The notes: generated by a model from the letters alone, not told the origin. Numbered from the stretch's first letter, positions 1 through 9,589 are shown. The stretch: 64,000 nt of DNA from CAZAMB01 sp964486335 (GCA_964486335.1 CAZAMB010000005.1:124001-188000); one strand, 5' to 3'. Translations and numbers: made by a program.

Positions 1-1275
1 TCGCTGCAGCATCGTTCGAATGGCGATATTGAACGAGCATCGTCCGTCAAGACCGATCCACCCGATAGATCCGCAGTAGAGCTCACGGGGGGTCGGTTCA
101 AGCTCGCGAATGATCTGCATTGCCCGCAACTTCGGCGCGCCTGTGATGGACCCGCCCGGAAACGACGCCTCCAGCAGGTCCACCCAACTGCAATTCTGTC
201 GGAGCCGACCTTCAACCGTCGCTACGCGGTGAAATACCGTCGGGTGTTCCTCGATTTCACCCGCCTCGGTCACGCGAACCGATCCGAATTCGCACACGCG
301 GCCCAGGTCGTTGCGGAGTAGATCGACAATCATCGTCAATTCCGCGCGGTCTTTTTCACTTTCTTGCAGTTCAATTCGACGCGCAGCGTCCTTGGTCGGG
401 TCTTCAGTCCGCGGTCGTGTTCCCTTGATCGGGCGCGTCACCACGATGCCGTCGTCAACGTCGAGAAAAAGTTCCGGCGATGAACACAATACCGCCGAAT
501 CGTCCCAACGAAGAAACGCCGCATGCGAAGACGGATTGGTTTGTCGAAGGCGTCGGTACACGTTGAGCGGATCCGCGTTCGTTTGAAAGGAGAATCGCCG
601 CGAAAGATTGACCTGATACACGTCGCCCGCCTCGATGTACTCGATGGCCCGGCGCACTTTGCGCCGATACGCATCCGGCGGAAAATTGGAGACGGGGAGG
701 CTACTCCGCAAAAGTGTAAGCTGAGGCGGCGTCAATCCAGCCGCCGCGCGAAGTCGTTTTCGGAGGAGGTCGAGACGGTGGTCCGCGCTGGGACGCCCGT
801 CCGGCCCACCCATGGCCCACTCCACCGCACACACAAACCATTGGCCTAGCAAATGATCGAAGACCAGCAAATGGTCGTACAGCCCGAATCGCAACAGCGG
901 GACAGTCTCCGAATCGGATGGTCGAGGCAAGACCCGCTTGCCCACCAAACCGGCTTCATAGGAAAGATATCCAATCCATCCGCCCACGAAGGGGATCACA
1001 TCGGGTTTCCACTGCGTGCCTTCCGGACATTTCGTACAAGCGGCCAGCTTCCGCAAAAACACTATTGGCGACAAGGCGCTTGCGTTTGTAACCGTCATTG
1101 TTTCCACCGGGTCGCACGCGTAGATCGAAAACCGACCCGCGCGCCATGTCGGTTGAAGCGTTTCGAGCAGGGCGGGTTCCCGCCCCTGAGCGGTCATGAC
1201 GGCCACCGCTTCCGAATCGGGTGAATCCGCAGACGGTTCAACAATGAAACGGGACACTCCATATGGCGAGTCCAT
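1..1275 (-). CDS. pabB: aminodeoxychorismate synthase component I (PabB), 3' part outside window
   Basis: The 425 visible codons run from an ATG at 1275 to the window edge without a stop, so the C-terminus is missing. The translation is a chorismate-utilising enzyme of the TrpE/PabB family: YQVNLSRRF, PIKGTRPR, the LRNDLGRV block and FPGGSITGAPK follow in the usual order. The lysine in PIKGT, where anthranilate synthases have PIAGT, is typical of PabB, which makes 4-amino-4-deoxychorismate for folate using ammonia from a PabA partner. No pabA is visible here. The gene is divergent from the SH3 gene at 1413, and the 137 bp between them must hold both promoters. Family call strong; PabB over TrpE is inferred from the PIKGT residue. 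Confidence 0.93.
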   Translation of the reverse strand, partial: MDSPYGVSRFIVEPSADSPDSEAVAVMTAQGREPALLETLQPTWRAGRFSIYACDPVETMTVTNASALSPIVFLRKLAACTKCPEGTQWKPDVIPFVGGWIGYLSYEAGLVGKRVLPRPSDSETVPLLRFGLYDHLLVFDHLLGQWFVCAVEWAMGGPDGRPSADHRLDLLRKRLRAAAGLTPPQLTLLRSSLPVSNFPPDAYRRKVRRAIEYIEAGDVYQVNLSRRFSFQTNADPLNVYRRLRQTNPSSHAAFLRWDDSAVLCSSPELFLDVDDGIVVTRPIKGTRPRTEDPTKDAARRIELQESEKDRAELTMIVDLLRNDLGRVCEFGSVRVTEAGEIEEHPTVFHRVATVEGRLRQNCSWVDLLEASFPGGSITGAPKLRAMQIIRELEPTPRELYCGSIGWIGLDGRCSFNIAIRTMLQR

Positions 1276-1412
1276 GATCGCCGAAGTATACTCCGAGACC
1301 GTTTTTGCAACGAGATTGCCTACGTTGACACGCCCGCTGTTGCGGAGTAACCTCTACTTTCAACTGGCGCGGATAAAAAGAAGTTTTTCACAGCAGGATG
1401 AGGGTGACTCTC

Positions 1413-2714
1413 ATGCGAACTCGGCATCATCGATTTGCATCGGCGATCGCCGCGGCAGGTTGTCTCGCGGCGGGGGTTCTTTTCGGACGGCAAGCGACGA
1501 AGGCGCTGGCGCAAACGGAATCGCGGACAATCATCGGTGAAGGCGAAATCAACGCCAACGACGTGTATGTTCGAAGCGGCGATAGCCTGAATCACTATAC
1601 GATCTGCAAGCTTCGCGCAGGCGATCGTGTCACCGTCGTCGGAGAACGCGGTGAATGGTACGAGATTCTTCCTCCCGATGGGTCGTTTTCGCTTGTCTCC
1701 GGTGACTATGTGGACACGGCCGACAATCAAAAGGGCCTGATCAACGGCAACAACGTTCGCGTCCGTGCCGGGTCTCTTCTCAACGAGAACAAGTACACCG
1801 TCCAGACCCTTTTGTCGAAGGGTGCCGAAGTATCGATTCTGGGCCGAAACCCTGACGGCTTTCTGCGAATCAAGCCGCCGCAGGGCGCGACGGTCTGGAT
1901 TAATCGCTCGTTCGTTCAACTTGCCGCAGACGGGCGACCGTCATCGACGATCAGCGAAACGACAGCGACACCGCTTACCGGCTCAGATTCCCCGGCAAAG
2001 CCTGACGAACCAGTTGACGCTCCTTCCCCGGATGCGATTCCTCAACCCGGCGGAGCAGCTCCCCTCGCCGCGCCTCCTACGATTGCCGCGTCGAAACCTC
2101 GAACGGCCACTTCGGGTGATTCCGACCGTTTGCGCGCGCGACTCGATGAACTCGATCGGATCGTCAAGGAGCAGCTCGCCAAACCGTTCGCTGAACGCCA
2201 GTTCGATGCGGCATTGACCGGTTTTCGTGAAGTCGCGGCCAGCGGTGACGAGTACATCGGCCAATACGCTGAACGTCGGATTGCCGAAATTGAGACTGCT
2301 GTTGAAGCCGCGGATTCATTTCGTCAGTTCAAACGACTCGACGAGATCGCCGATGCCAAACGACGGGAGTATCGCTCGGCGCGAGCTGCAATTCCCGAAA
2401 CCGTTCCGACCCTGCCTACGGGAATCGAGATCAAAGGCGAGCTTCGAGCCAGCGTGTTGTTTCCGCCCGAGTCGGCCAATCCGCGCTATCGCCTGGTCGA
2501 TCCCAGCGTTGCCGGAGGTCGGACCATCGGGTATGTGGAAATCCCCGCCGATTCGCCTATCAAAGTAAACGATTTTCTGGGACGTTACGTCGGGGTACGC
2601 GCACTTGAACGGCGCGTACAAAGCGGCGGTGTCGATCCGGTTCCGTTGTTCATTGCCAGCGAGTTGATTCCGCTTGAATCGCCGTTGTCGCCTGCGCCAA
2701 CCGGCGGTAATTGA
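1413..2714 (+). CDS. exported protein with two bacterial SH3 (SH3b) domains
   Basis: The start at 1413 is chosen over the ATG at 1398 because a GAGGGTGA ribosome site sits five bases before it. The protein has an N-terminal signal or anchor segment (SAIAAAGCLAAGVLFG) and then two SH3b-like repeats (about residues 35-85 and 95-150), each with a VYVRSG/VRVRAG strand and a hydrophobic close ending in Y/W. A Pro/Ser/Ala-rich linker (about 160-220) leads to a charged helical region. SH3b domains usually bind peptidoglycan or peptides, so a periplasmic or wall-associated role is inferred; no catalytic motif is seen. The tiny exported peptide gene at 2785 follows after 70 bp and may be co-transcribed. 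Confidence 0.75.
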   Translation: MRTRHHRFASAIAAAGCLAAGVLFGRQATKALAQTESRTIIGEGEINANDVYVRSGDSLNHYTICKLRAGDRVTVVGERGEWYEILPPDGSFSLVSGDYVDTADNQKGLINGNNVRVRAGSLLNENKYTVQTLLSKGAEVSILGRNPDGFLRIKPPQGATVWINRSFVQLAADGRPSSTISETTATPLTGSDSPAKPDEPVDAPSPDAIPQPGGAAPLAAPPTIAASKPRTATSGDSDRLRARLDELDRIVKEQLAKPFAERQFDAALTGFREVAASGDEYIGQYAERRIAEIETAVEAADSFRQFKRLDEIADAKRREYRSARAAIPETVPTLPTGIEIKGELRASVLFPPESANPRYRLVDPSVAGGRTIGYVEIPADSPIKVNDFLGRYVGVRALERRVQSGGVDPVPLFIASELIPLESPLSPAPTGGN

Positions 2715-2784
2715 AACTCGATGGCACGAAGCCGAAAGACAAGCTTGAGAAACCTGCGGTTGCCCTGAGGAGGAAATTGAAACG

Positions 2785-2961
2785 ATGAAAAGAACGTTGA
2801 CGCTGCGAAGGCAACTCACTGCCGTCGTCGGTGCTGGAATGCTGTTTCAGACCGGTGGCTGCATGATCGACACGAATGCTTTGTTCGCTCAGTTAGCAAC
2901 GTCCGTGATCCAGAACGTTCTGGCAACATTTATTTTTGGCGCGTTCAACTTGGTACCTTGA
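2785..2961 (+). CDS. 58-aa small exported, possibly lipidated peptide
   Basis: A short reading frame starts at an ATG preceded by a strong GAGGAGG ribosome site about 11 bases upstream. The product has a basic N-terminus (MKRTLTLRRQ), a hydrophobic stretch and a Cys in FQTGGCMID that could be a degenerate lipobox, then a second hydrophobic segment (VIQNVLATFIFGAFNLV). I recall similar tiny proteins with a GGC after a signal-like helix from planctomycetes, but cannot check this here. The 70-bp gap after the SH3b gene suggests a shared transcript. Function unknown. Confidence 0.55.
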   Translation: MKRTLTLRRQLTAVVGAGMLFQTGGCMIDTNALFAQLATSVIQNVLATFIFGAFNLVP

Positions 2962-3211
2962 TCGACGGATTGTGAGCCGTCTACGCCGATGACGTTTGGC
3001 TGGGACAATAGAGAAGTCCCTTCAGCCGTGTTCATCCTTGGCAAGCTATGGCTGAGCGCCTGCGGACGACTCCGAAGGAGATCGGGTTGTTGGCGCTTTA
3101 AGGGAACTGCGGGCGTTTTTGAAGTGACTGACTGACCAATGAGTGCTCACGTCTTTGGGGCGGCGTGCTAAGTAAGACCATTTCCGACGTTTTCTCTTGC
3201 TACAGGCGGCT
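2962..3211. other. intergenic region, convergent gene ends
   Basis: About 250 bp between the small exported peptide and the end of the FHA gene on the other strand. No convincing gene, RNA or hairpin-plus-T terminator was seen. Confidence 0.5.
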
Positions 3212-4459
3212 CTATCCCGTGCCTAGCGAAAGGGGTTTTTGGCAGTTGGGACAGATAATGGATTGCATACGTGACCAGCGCTGGGCGAGTGCATTCTCGC
3301 GGCGCGTAATCTCGTCGATCCGCTTCTGCAATTCGACTTCGCGTTCAGCGGCTTCGCGTTTAGCAACGGCAAGCGCATCTGCTTCGGTCTGAATTCGCGC
3401 GCCATGCTCGAACAACTCGCGCTCACGCTGGGCGAGCTTGTCGTTGAACTGAGTGATATCATGGAGTTGACCTCGTAGCGCGGCGTCGCGGGCGTCGAGT
3501 TCCGCCTCGCGTGTTTTCAGTCCGGATTGTTGTTCGTCAATGTGTCCCGCGTCTCGCTGCAACTGGGCGCGCCACTGGTTCAATCGCTGCCACGCATCGG
3601 CGATATTGGTGTTGATCGGGTCCAGTTTCGGTCCAGCATTCGGTTCGACCACACTCTCTTCGTCGTTCGTCGGTTCGTTCACCGCGGGTTTAGCGCCAAC
3701 TGACGTGGATGGTGTCGATTGTGCGCGGGACTGCGTGGTCGCACCGCCGCAGGGGGTCGGTCTGGATTCGTTCATCTGCACGGCCAGCCCAAACGGACCG
3801 ACCGTCAGGCGGTCGCCATTGGAGAGTGGATGCATTTCGCATCGCCGGCCGTTAACCCACACGCCGGAGCGACTTCCAAGATCATACAGGGCCGACCCGT
3901 CGCCGAAGCGAAATATGACGGCATGACGCATGGAAATGTCCGTGTGGTCGAGTCGAACGCCGGCCTTTTCGTGTCGTCCGATGAGGGCGGCGGCGGATTC
4001 AATTTTCCAGCTTCGCTCCGCATGAATGAGCGACAGAGTAATGGGCTGGGGAAGGCTCGTGGGCTCGATGAACTCCATTCCGCAGCCGGAATCGTCAGTC
4101 TCGCCGGCGGGGACGCGGATGGCGACCTGAATCATGCTGTCGCCGATGGAAATCACGTCGCCATCGTTGAGCGCGACGAGTTCGATTTTCTCTTTGTTGC
4201 GGCAGGTTCCATTGGTTGTGTGCAAGTCAAAGAGCAGGACGTCCTTGCCCGTGTTCACGATCGCACAATGAGCGACGCTGATGTCTCGATCGTGAAGTAC
4301 GATGTGGGCCGGTCGCTTCGAACCAACCAATGTGACTGGACGACGTAGATTCCATGTTTTTTGACCGGCCGATCCGAACCCCGCCGTAATGCGCACTTGC
4401 GGCGCCGAGGGCGGCAATTCGATGGTCGGCTCCGCGAGTACGTTGGCGGCCTGGCTCAT
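3212..4459 (-). CDS. double FHA-domain protein with coiled coil and C-terminal CxxC
   Basis: The 415-aa product starts at an ATG at 4459 behind AGGGGAAA; a second in-frame ATG at 4489 is possible, and the open frame further upstream is antisense to surE. Two forkhead-associated domains are visible. The first (about 20-100) has HDRDISVAHC and TTNGTCRN; the second (about 135-215) has IGRHEKAGVRLD, SMRHAVI and LGSRSGVWVNG. FHA domains bind phosphothreonine peptides. A linker leads to a long Gln/Glu/Arg-rich coiled coil (about 290-395), and the tail SIICPNCQKPL is half a zinc ribbon that may pair in a dimer. It is divergent from surE. The likely role is a phospho-Thr-dependent scaffold; the partner kinase is not in the window. 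Confidence 0.85.
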   Translation of the reverse strand: MSQAANVLAEPTIELPPSAPQVRITAGFGSAGQKTWNLRRPVTLVGSKRPAHIVLHDRDISVAHCAIVNTGKDVLLFDLHTTNGTCRNKEKIELVALNDGDVISIGDSMIQVAIRVPAGETDDSGCGMEFIEPTSLPQPITLSLIHAERSWKIESAAALIGRHEKAGVRLDHTDISMRHAVIFRFGDGSALYDLGSRSGVWVNGRRCEMHPLSNGDRLTVGPFGLAVQMNESRPTPCGGATTQSRAQSTPSTSVGAKPAVNEPTNDEESVVEPNAGPKLDPINTNIADAWQRLNQWRAQLQRDAGHIDEQQSGLKTREAELDARDAALRGQLHDITQFNDKLAQRERELFEHGARIQTEADALAVAKREAAEREVELQKRIDEITRRENALAQRWSRMQSIICPNCQKPLSLGTG

Positions 4460-4666
4460 GGTCTGTTTCCCCTGCGTGGTCTCGGGCATCGACGCCGACG
4501 TGAGCCGAATCTCGACGGAGGCGACAGACTGCGGCACGGGCCCTGTGGTCCGGTCGACCGCACGACCTGCGCAATCTGGAGTGCCGAATCCAAATAGTAA
4601 GGTACAATTGGCAAGAGCGGCGCGGCAAATGTCGCCGAGAACGACGTCCGGAAACGTAGGGCAGGC

Positions 4667-5407
4667 ATGAAAAACGGATTGAATATCGTCCTGACAAACG
4701 ATGACGGTTACGACGCGCTGGGGCTTTTGACGGCCTATAACGCGCTGGCGGAATTGGGGACCGTTCACGTTGTGGCGCCGCGGGCGGAGCGATCGGCGTG
4801 CAGCCATACGATCACGTTGCGGAACCCGATCACCGTAGAGCGTCGAACGCACGAACGATTCGGAGTGAGTTTCGCAGTGGACGGCACGCCGGCGGATTGC
4901 ATTCGGCTGGCCGTTGCGGGGCTTGTTGAACCACCCATCGACATGGTGGCGTCGGGCATCAACCACGGAGCCAACGCAGGCGTGGACGTGTTTTATTCCG
5001 GAACGGTGGCGGGCGCTCGAGAGGGAGCGATTCTGGGCATTCCATCGATTGCGCTGTCTCAGGCGCTTCGGCAGGATGTCGCCGTTGATTGGAGCGCAGC
5101 CGGAACTGCGACGGGTATCGTGGTCCGAAGACTGGCGACCGAAACGCTGGAGGGGCCGGGGTTTTGGAGCGTTAATTTTCCGTCGCCGATCCCGACAAGC
5201 CCCGGTGACCACATTCAGCGCGTTCCGCTGGCAATCCATCCGATGCCGATGCGATTCAACCGATCAGAGCGAGAGAACGGACGGGTGCTTCAATTCGATT
5301 ACGGGGCATCGTACTGGCTTCGCGACGTGACGGGTCCAAGCGACTATAGCGTCATTCGGGACGGCGGCATTGCGGTGACGGCCGTGCCGCTATACGGGCG
5401 CTTTTGA
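4667..5407 (+). CDS. surE: 5'/3'-nucleotidase SurE
   Basis: SurE dephosphorylates nucleoside monophosphates in the cytoplasm. The 246-aa product has the expected length and metal site: LTNDDG (Asp12, Asp13), Ser43 in APRAERSACSHT, and Asn99 in VASGINHGANAGVDVFYSGTV. The start ATG at 4667 is followed at once by the hydrophobic first strand. It is divergently transcribed from the FHA gene across about 200 bp and convergent with the DUF3592 gene, 24 bp away. Confidence 0.95.
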   Translation: MKNGLNIVLTNDDGYDALGLLTAYNALAELGTVHVVAPRAERSACSHTITLRNPITVERRTHERFGVSFAVDGTPADCIRLAVAGLVEPPIDMVASGINHGANAGVDVFYSGTVAGAREGAILGIPSIALSQALRQDVAVDWSAAGTATGIVVRRLATETLEGPGFWSVNFPSPIPTSPGDHIQRVPLAIHPMPMRFNRSERENGRVLQFDYGASYWLRDVTGPSDYSVIRDGGIAVTAVPLYGRF

Positions 5408-5431
5408 CGGATGCTGGCTTGCTTGGCGAAA

Positions 5432-5983
5432 TCAAACGGATTCGTTCTTGCGAACACCGAATGCGAATCGCAGCCGCGGCGGTCGGAGCCAGCCTGCCTG
5501 GGACGCCCCGGAAAGAAACAGGAATCCAACGCCGATGCCGATCAAGGACAATGGTGTGGTCCAAAGTGACGTCGGGTCATCGAACAACCAGCAACTGGGG
5601 TTCGCGGGGTCATAAAGAACCGTGGCAACGCGGTCCTCGGCAACGTTCTTCCAACGAACGAAACCCTTGCTGCGGTAGTTATGCCTTGAGAAGCGGCTTT
5701 GATGAACGATCCTGCGGTGGCCGGCGGTGAAAATGACGGTTCGGTAGGCTCGACGACAGAATCGAACTTTTTGATGCCAAGGCTCGATGACTTCGTCGGA
5801 AGATCGGAGAATGTGGTCCATATAGGTAATTATGGCTTCGGTCCGGTATCCGAAACCACACAGTCTTGACGTGAGATACAGCCGGTACACTCCATAGGAA
5901 GCGACAACCGCAGCCAGGACCAGATAGTAGCGTTGCAGCGGACCTGTGAGAGTCAGGTCCAGTTTCCTGCGTTTGGCTTTCAT
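5432..5983 (-). CDS. DUF3592-like two-helix membrane protein
   Basis: The 183-aa product has a membrane helix near each end (LVLAAVVASYGVYRLYLTS and PLSLIGIGVGFLFLSG) around a soluble domain. The block VATVLYDPANPSCWLFDD, just before the second helix, is the hallmark of DUF3592 proteins. No enzymatic motif is seen and the function is unknown. The gene is convergent with surE and divergent from the topoisomerase VI A gene. Confidence 0.7.
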   Translation of the reverse strand: MKAKRRKLDLTLTGPLQRYYLVLAAVVASYGVYRLYLTSRLCGFGYRTEAIITYMDHILRSSDEVIEPWHQKVRFCRRAYRTVIFTAGHRRIVHQSRFSRHNYRSKGFVRWKNVAEDRVATVLYDPANPSCWLFDDPTSLWTTPLSLIGIGVGFLFLSGASQAGWLRPPRLRFAFGVRKNESV

Positions 5984-6150
5984 GAAGTAATCCTACGATT
6001 CCTGCACTGATCAGCGTGCGGATTCGACACCGTTCTTCTCGGACGCGGCGCTTGGCGTGCATCGATCCTCTGCTCAGGATCGACGTGAACCGTGCGGAGT
6101 GGTAGGTTTCCGGGAAGCGCTCGACGACGAAAAAGCATTAAGGAGGAACC

Positions 6151-7281
6151 ATGGCAGCGAGAACGGGAACCGGGAAGTCAACGACCAAGCGAAACGGAGC
6201 AGCCGACGTTCGACTCGAAGCAATGGCAAGGGCCGTCGCGGACATGGCGTTTCGCAAGAAGGACCCTGAATTGTTCATTCCGGCTCGCTTGCTGAGCAAT
6301 GTCGCGTTCAACGAAAAGACGCGGCACATCGAGATGGGCGACAACAAGCAGTCGCGGAGCTTCTTCAACTACGGTCAGGCGAAGCGGTTCATGCAGACGA
6401 TGCTGGTGGCGAGCAAGTGCAAGGAACTGATCGAGCGCGGGAAGACGGCCAGCATTCGTCAGATCTACTACCTGTCGAAGCACACGATCAAAGGGACGAA
6501 CGAGAAGACTTTTGACGATCAGGCGGAGTCGGACCCGATCATCGAAGATGTCGAGGTCGCGATCGACACACTCCGCGAGGAATTGCACGTCTTCGCGAGC
6601 AATCGCGGCAATCTTGTCGGGCCGGTGACGCTGGTCGATGCGGGGAACACGCTGGACTGCACGGCGATGGGATCGGCGGGTTACGCGGTGCCGAGCATCT
6701 GCGAGCCGGACGTGATCCAGTTCAAGAAGTGCAATGCGAAGTTCATCCTGCACGTCGAAAAGGACACGGTGTGGCGGCGGTTCCATGAGGATCGGTTCTG
6801 GGACAAGCACCAATGCATCGTTTCGCACGGCGGCGGACAGCCCGCGCGCGGCATGCGCCGGCTGCTACGGCGGATGCACGAGGAACTCAAGTTACCGGTA
6901 TTCGTGCTGCTCGATAACGATCCTTGGGGGTACTACATTTACTCGGTCATCAAGCACGGCTCGATCAATCTGGCGTATGAGTCGAGGCGGATGGCGATCC
7001 CGGACGCGAAGTTCATCGGCGTTTCGAGCTTTGACTACGACCGCTGCGAGATGAACGACGACGTGAAGATCGAGCTCGACGCGACGGACATCAAGCGTGC
7101 CAAACAGATCGCGGCCTATCCGTGGTTCGAGAAGAAGCGGGAGTGGCAGCGGGAGTTCAAGAAGATGCTGGCCAACGGGTTCAAGATGGAGGTTGAAGCG
7201 ATGATCTCCAAAGATCTTGAATACCTGACGGGCGAGTACGTGCCGATGAAGCTGAAGGACAAGAAGCAGTGGCTGGATTAG
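6151..7281 (+). CDS. top6A: DNA topoisomerase VI subunit A (Spo11-like)
   Basis: The protein is full length for the family (376 aa) and starts behind a very strong AAGGAGG site. The 5Y-CAP domain carries TASIRQIYYLSKH, where Tyr106 or Tyr107 would be the DNA-cleaving tyrosine. The Toprim domain supplies Glu203 (HVEKDTVW) and the acidic pair Asp255/Asp257 (LLDNDPWGYYIY). Subunit A normally works with an ATPase subunit B as a type IIB topoisomerase. No subunit B gene lies in the window: the neighbours are a DUF3592 gene and a flotillin operon. Either subunit B is elsewhere in the genome or this is a B-independent relative. Confidence 0.93.
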   Translation: MAARTGTGKSTTKRNGAADVRLEAMARAVADMAFRKKDPELFIPARLLSNVAFNEKTRHIEMGDNKQSRSFFNYGQAKRFMQTMLVASKCKELIERGKTASIRQIYYLSKHTIKGTNEKTFDDQAESDPIIEDVEVAIDTLREELHVFASNRGNLVGPVTLVDAGNTLDCTAMGSAGYAVPSICEPDVIQFKKCNAKFILHVEKDTVWRRFHEDRFWDKHQCIVSHGGGQPARGMRRLLRRMHEELKLPVFVLLDNDPWGYYIYSVIKHGSINLAYESRRMAIPDAKFIGVSSFDYDRCEMNDDVKIELDATDIKRAKQIAAYPWFEKKREWQREFKKMLANGFKMEVEAMISKDLEYLTGEYVPMKLKDKKQWLD

Positions 7282-7328
7282 CGCACTGAAAACTTTCCAT
7301 CGCTCAGAATATGCGCGCCTTTTCGCAT

Positions 7329-8687
7329 TCAGCTTTCGCGCGATGGTCTCGTTGGCGAACTTGTTTCGGAGTGCGCTGTCCCTTCTCCAATCATTTTTTC
7401 CGCGATTCCGCGAGTAAGCTTGCGAAGGTCGATCCCGAGAACGGACTCGATCGTCGCCAGCGATTCGGAGAGCATTCTGGCCCGACTCAGCGCGGCCCCG
7501 GCAATCGCCCGGCCATCGCCTCCGTCGATGACGGTTACGTCACCCAGCTCCACCGTGGACACCGTCTTGCAGAGTTCGCCGACGACGCCCGGCAGCATTT
7601 CGGCAAGAAGGACGGTTAGTGCTTCCGGGTGTTCGTGAATGGCTGCGCCGATGCACTCAATCGCCGCGGCGCGGGCCTTGCCTTCTTCGAGGATCATCGC
7701 GGCCGCGCCTTCGGCCTTCGCCTTGGCCGTATCACGATCGGCGTTGGCTTGTTTAACCTGCGTGGCAATGAGTCGAGCCTCCTCCGCCTGCGCGGCGGCT
7801 TCCTGCGCTTGGGCTTCCTTCATGGCGGCTTCGCGAGCCAGTTCGGCCTGTCGCATGCGAAGGGCGTTGTTGGCTTCGGCGATGGACTTTTCGGCGCTGA
7901 GCCGCGCCGCTTCGGCCGTTTGATGTCCTTTGGCTTCAGCGGATCGCGCCTCGGCATCGCGCTCCGCGCGAGCCCTGCGCGCCTGAGCGTCGGCCTCGGC
8001 TTCCTTAATGTCCGCTTCTGATTTGCGGGCTGCCTCAAACTGGCGCGCATTGGCACGAACTTCGGCGGACGCTTTTCGAGCAATGGACTCAAGGTATTGC
8101 TCATCGTCATGCACATTCTGAATATTCACGCTATCGATCACCATGCCGAGCTTACGGAAATCGTCGTTGACTTCGTTCATGACGGTGGCGACGAACTTGT
8201 CTCGGTCTTCGACAATTTCCTCGGGCGTCATCTTGCCGATCACCGCGCGAAGGCCTCCTTCGAGCGTTTCACGTGAAACACGCTCCAGCTCCACCTGGGG
8301 CTGACCAAGAAATCGCTCGATCGCGCTGCAGCGAATTTCCGGATCAGAGGAGACCTTGACATTGGCGACGCCGGTTACCGTGATCGGAATCATCTTGCCG
8401 CCGCCGGATTGGGCCTTGACTTCTAGGCCGACCTGCATGTTGCGCAGGCTGAGCATCGCTACCTTCTCGATGATTGGTACGACGACGGTGCGTCCGCCGA
8501 TCAACGTGCGGTAGCCGACGTTGTTCGACGCGCGTCGCCCACTGATGACCAGCAATTCACTGGGATTCCCGACGACTGTGAATTTGGCCACAAGCGTCAA
8601 CAAGGCAATGATCAAGAGAAGCACGCCCATCCCGATCAAGATGCCGGTTGCGGCGTCGCTTGTCTGTGCGAGAATCGTGGTGCTCAT
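7329..8687 (-). CDS. flotillin-like SPFH-domain membrane scaffold protein
   Basis: The 452-aa product has one N-terminal membrane segment (GILIGMGVLLLIIALLTLVAKF), an SPFH domain (about 45-230, with VVVPIIEKVAMLSLRNMQV) and a long Ala/Glu/Lys-rich coiled coil (about 225-345), as in flotillins that organise membrane microdomains. A C-terminal region of mixed helices follows. Its ATG overlaps the stop of the upstream NfeD-like gene (ATGA at 8684-8687), so the two are translationally coupled. SPFH/NfeD pairing is a well-known arrangement and supports both calls. Confidence 0.92.
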   Translation of the reverse strand: MSTTILAQTSDAATGILIGMGVLLLIIALLTLVAKFTVVGNPSELLVISGRRASNNVGYRTLIGGRTVVVPIIEKVAMLSLRNMQVGLEVKAQSGGGKMIPITVTGVANVKVSSDPEIRCSAIERFLGQPQVELERVSRETLEGGLRAVIGKMTPEEIVEDRDKFVATVMNEVNDDFRKLGMVIDSVNIQNVHDDEQYLESIARKASAEVRANARQFEAARKSEADIKEAEADAQARRARAERDAEARSAEAKGHQTAEAARLSAEKSIAEANNALRMRQAELAREAAMKEAQAQEAAAQAEEARLIATQVKQANADRDTAKAKAEGAAAMILEEGKARAAAIECIGAAIHEHPEALTVLLAEMLPGVVGELCKTVSTVELGDVTVIDGGDGRAIAGAALSRARMLSESLATIESVLGIDLRKLTRGIAEKMIGEGTAHSETSSPTRPSRES

Positions 8688-9346
8688 GGACGTCCTCCCG
8701 TTGCCGGTTCCGTAATGAACTCGTGCTCTTTTGTGGAAACAACTTCCGCCAGTCCCGCGGCGTACCCTGCGATCACCACCTTCTCGCCAGCTGGGAACCG
8801 CTCGTCGCCACGCCGGGCTTTGGCGGCAACATAGCGCTCACCGGGCCCGACCTTCACGGCAACTTCCCCACGACGACCCGGTTCTATAGTCATCGTGACA
8901 CGGGCCGGTTGATTGACGAAATCACCGGAATGAGACTCGCTTCCAACGCCCGAACGCTTCAACCATCTCAGAAGCTGATGTACCGCTTGGCCCGCGATCA
9001 GCCCAGAAACTGCCGCGATCCAGATCACACGATTGGCCCTGCCGCGACCGACAAATGTCATTGTCGTTCCGACGAGTCCAAACACCGCCATGAAATAAAC
9101 GACAAGCTGCATGGAGAACCAGTTGGTCAACGACAGCGGCGAGGAACTTTTCAATGGGGCAACGTCGTGGTGCGGGCCGTGATGCGACAGATCATGATTG
9201 AAATCTCCGGCGGACACATCGCCGGAAAAGTCCGTCGAAGTCGCCCCGTCCACATCGACCTCCCCGGTCCCACTTCCGGAAAAGAGAGTCGAAACGAGCA
9301 GCAGCCCGCCGCCGACAATCAAGCAGATGATGTAGAGACTTGTCAT
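8684..9346 (-). CDS. NfeD-like membrane protein with C-terminal OB-fold, flotillin partner
   Basis: The ATG at 9346 is preferred to the GTG at 9352 because AAGGAG lies five bases before it. The product (about 220 aa) has an N-terminal helix (SLYIICLIVGGGLLLVSTLF), an Asp/His-rich loop, two further helices near residues 85-125, and a beta-rich C-terminus (VNQPARVTMTIEPGRRGEVAVKV) like the OB-fold of NfeD proteins. NfeD proteins act with SPFH proteins in membrane organisation. The gene is first in a two-gene operon with the flotillin and overlaps it by four bases. Confidence 0.8.
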   Translation of the reverse strand: MTSLYIICLIVGGGLLLVSTLFSGSGTGEVDVDGATSTDFSGDVSAGDFNHDLSHHGPHHDVAPLKSSSPLSLTNWFSMQLVVYFMAVFGLVGTTMTFVGRGRANRVIWIAAVSGLIAGQAVHQLLRWLKRSGVGSESHSGDFVNQPARVTMTIEPGRRGEVAVKVGPGERYVAAKARRGDERFPAGEKVVIAGYAAGLAEVVSTKEHEFITEPATGGRP

Positions 9347-9589
9347 GACCACTCCTTCGTCGCGCCGAAGCGTAATGATCTGAAAGAGCTATGGCAGTGT
9401 TGCCATCGACTCTTCGTTCCGCCTGTTCACCTGCAAACGATGCCAATGGTCGCACTGCGTAGGTAAAGTGTACCAACTGTTGTGCAACCGGCTACTATAT
9501 TTTCTTGAGCGAATTGGAATCGGGGTGGGGGTTTCCCGGAGCTTCGCGGAGGTTCAGGTCGCAGGCTTGGCGGGAAATGAGGTAGCCCG

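Noticed and set aside
4460..5239. Long N-terminal extension of the FHA protein frame (minus strand)
   Set aside because: It is antisense to surE, which is fully convincing; a good ribosome site supports the start at 4459.
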